Source of the DNA: Flavobacterium eburneipallidum
GTDB lineage: Bacteria > Bacteroidota > Bacteroidia > Flavobacteriales > Flavobacteriaceae
NCBI RefSeq assembly: GCF_027111355.2
Contig: NZ_CP114291.2
Coordinates: 620,001 to 684,000, forward strand
Length of the DNA stretch: 64,000 nucleotides
Direction: 5' to 3'
The notes under the pieces are model-generated. The model made no database searches. It saw only the letters and a program-made list of their open reading frames with translations, and was not told the DNA's origin. Below are positions 62,943 to 64,000 of the stretch, one piece after another (position 1 is the first letter of the stretch; each line of letters begins with the position of its first letter). The position numbers were made by a program, and so were the translations under genes.

Positions 62943-64000
62943 ATGAAATTTTTAGAACCTAACATTGTTGTAGTTGATGATAAAATTGACGAGATTCAAG
63001 GAATAATTAAACATTTTAATGATTTAGGATTAGGTTGTAAATATTTCAATTCTGATTTAATTGAAGGAGATAATCATCCGGAAAAAGAATATTCAGATGT
63101 AAATCTCTTTTTCTTGGATTTGTTTTATTCTGACAATCCATTTGATGCGGAATTATGTGCAAATTGGGTTCAAGCTGTTATTCCTGAAAAATCATTTTAT
63201 ATATTAATCCTCTGGACAAAAGATGTTGCAAAAGCAACTGAAGTTTTAGAACAATTAAAAAAAGTAAACAGAAATCCTTTTATTTGCCTAATAGAAAGTA
63301 AAATTGATTATACTATTCAAAGTGACGAAAAATATGATTTTACTAAACTTTTTGAAAATATAAACAGTGAATTAGACAAAGTATCTGGGTTGTCAGAAAT
63401 TCAACTTTGGAAAAAAAATATTAAATTTTCGTATAATAAAATTATTGGTAATTTGACAAAAACTACAGATTCAAAAGCTTTTAATAATAAATTAAAAAAA
63501 ATTATTATTAGTCACGGAGGAACTGCAATAAAATCTGAAGTAGATAGTAAACGCAAACGGTCAATTTTATTTGATGCTCTAGATAGTGTTCTAGTTTCAA
63601 ATAGAAGCGATTTTCAAGAAGAAATAAGTGAAATTAACAATCAAAATTTATATAACTTAAATGAAATTGTAGAGCCAATTATAGATAAAGAATTAAATAG
63701 CTGGTTTCATTTCAAAATTGATAAAAAAGATTTAAAAGGAAAAATTTTACCAGGTCTAATTGCCTACAATAATCATAGTTTATTTAGAAAATTATATTCT
63801 ATTCAAGACGACCCTAAACTTGAAAAAATATTATTAAAACAAAAAGAAGAAAATGTTATAATTCAAGATGTTGTTTTAGTACTATCAAGACCTTGTGATA
63901 TTGCTCAAAATAAATTTGGAAAAAACATCAAATTATTAAGTGGTGTAATTCTTAAAAAAGCATTTCGCAATCAAAAAGGAAAAATTCATTTTAATGAAAC
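62943..64000 (+). CDS. Receiver-domain-like protein of the Dcm/GHKL operon, 3' end cut by window
   Basis: Open frame of 352 codons to the window edge; the stop lies outside. It starts 3 nt after the preceding stop. Residues 1-125 fit a response-regulator receiver: Asp12-Asp13 (VVVDDKID), phosphoacceptor Asp59 (NLFFLDLFY), Thr92 (ILWTKD), Lys120 (CLIESK). The remaining part is helical and charged and later contains a VLVLSRPCDIAQNKFG block with a Cys-Asp pair, of no family I recognise. No DNA-binding domain is seen in the visible part. Inference: partner and possibly effector of the upstream kinase. Confidence 0.8.
   Translation, partial: MKFLEPNIVVVDDKIDEIQGIIKHFNDLGLGCKYFNSDLIEGDNHPEKEYSDVNLFFLDLFYSDNPFDAELCANWVQAVIPEKSFYILILWTKDVAKATEVLEQLKKVNRNPFICLIESKIDYTIQSDEKYDFTKLFENINSELDKVSGLSEIQLWKKNIKFSYNKIIGNLTKTTDSKAFNNKLKKIIISHGGTAIKSEVDSKRKRSILFDALDSVLVSNRSDFQEEISEINNQNLYNLNEIVEPIIDKELNSWFHFKIDKKDLKGKILPGLIAYNNHSLFRKLYSIQDDPKLEKILLKQKEENVIIQDVVLVLSRPCDIAQNKFGKNIKLLSGVILKKAFRNQKGKIHFNE

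Overview
The window is AT-rich chromosome from a Bacteroidota bacterium, most likely Flavobacterium or a close relative. The evidence is a SusD-type glycan-binding protein, a type IX secretion (Por) C-terminal domain, promoters of the Bacteroidota form TTG-N18-20-TAnnTTTG, a thrombospondin-type-3/OmpA porin, the pyk - IPExxxVDY - rnc - fabF - acpP order, and many lipoprotein signal peptides ending in TSC or similar. No rRNA, tRNA or CRISPR array was recognised.

Layout. 1-5660: 3' end of a pectin-utilisation locus (SusD, two paralogous esterases, GH105 unsaturated rhamnogalacturonyl hydrolase, CE8 pectin methylesterase). 5770-7690: unrecognised membrane or secreted proteins and a 228-bp MITE-like inverted-repeat element. 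7690-9250: secreted PQQ-type sugar dehydrogenase with a T9SS tail. 9420-12500: ferrous-iron operon feoA-feoB-PAS-FeoB-associated Cys-rich peptide. 12530-16630: Sco1-type copper protein, CHASE hybrid histidine kinase, SDR epimerase. 16830-17440: small lipoprotein gene bracketed by dispersed palindromes. 17600-23100 (mostly minus strand): BI-1 family protein, pyruvate kinase, RNase III, FabF, ACP. 23200-28750: purN, RNase HI, PfkB kinase, PurF-type amidotransferase, superoxide dismutase. 28880-30350: XRE regulator divergent from an HsdR_N-type nuclease, with two mirror-image operators between them. 30500-38150: AddA-like and AddB-like helicase/nuclease genes with an OmpA porin gene between them. 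38170-40830: 28-bp perfect hairpin, alpha/beta hydrolase, Xaa-Pro aminopeptidase. 41150-44620: sdhCAB. 44730-47460: Cache histidine kinase, NarL-type regulator and a small secreted repeat protein. 47600-52440: omega-amidase-like, Ig-like lipoprotein, ComF-like, glycyl-tRNA synthetase. 52780-56940: LytTR regulator with a Glu at the phosphoacceptor position, a perfect 5 x 14-residue repeat protein, and a TPR histidine kinase with its response regulator. 57070-59180: prolyl oligopeptidase.

The most unusual locus is the right end (59261 to beyond 64000). A palindromic operator precedes a tightly overlapping gene string: XRE regulator, DNA cytosine-5 methyltransferase, a 738-residue protein carrying both an Hsp90/MORC-like GHKL ATPase and a complete histidine-kinase core, and a receiver-like protein that runs off the window. 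This looks like a restriction-modification or defence island that has taken up a two-component relay. The effector or nuclease probably lies outside the window.

Other observations include a shared palindrome (CGTA-NAAA-TACG) upstream of sdhCAB and of the gene next to the NarL-type regulator, three families of intergenic inverted repeats, and several regulatory hairpins. Function calls come from motif recognition by eye; no database search was run.
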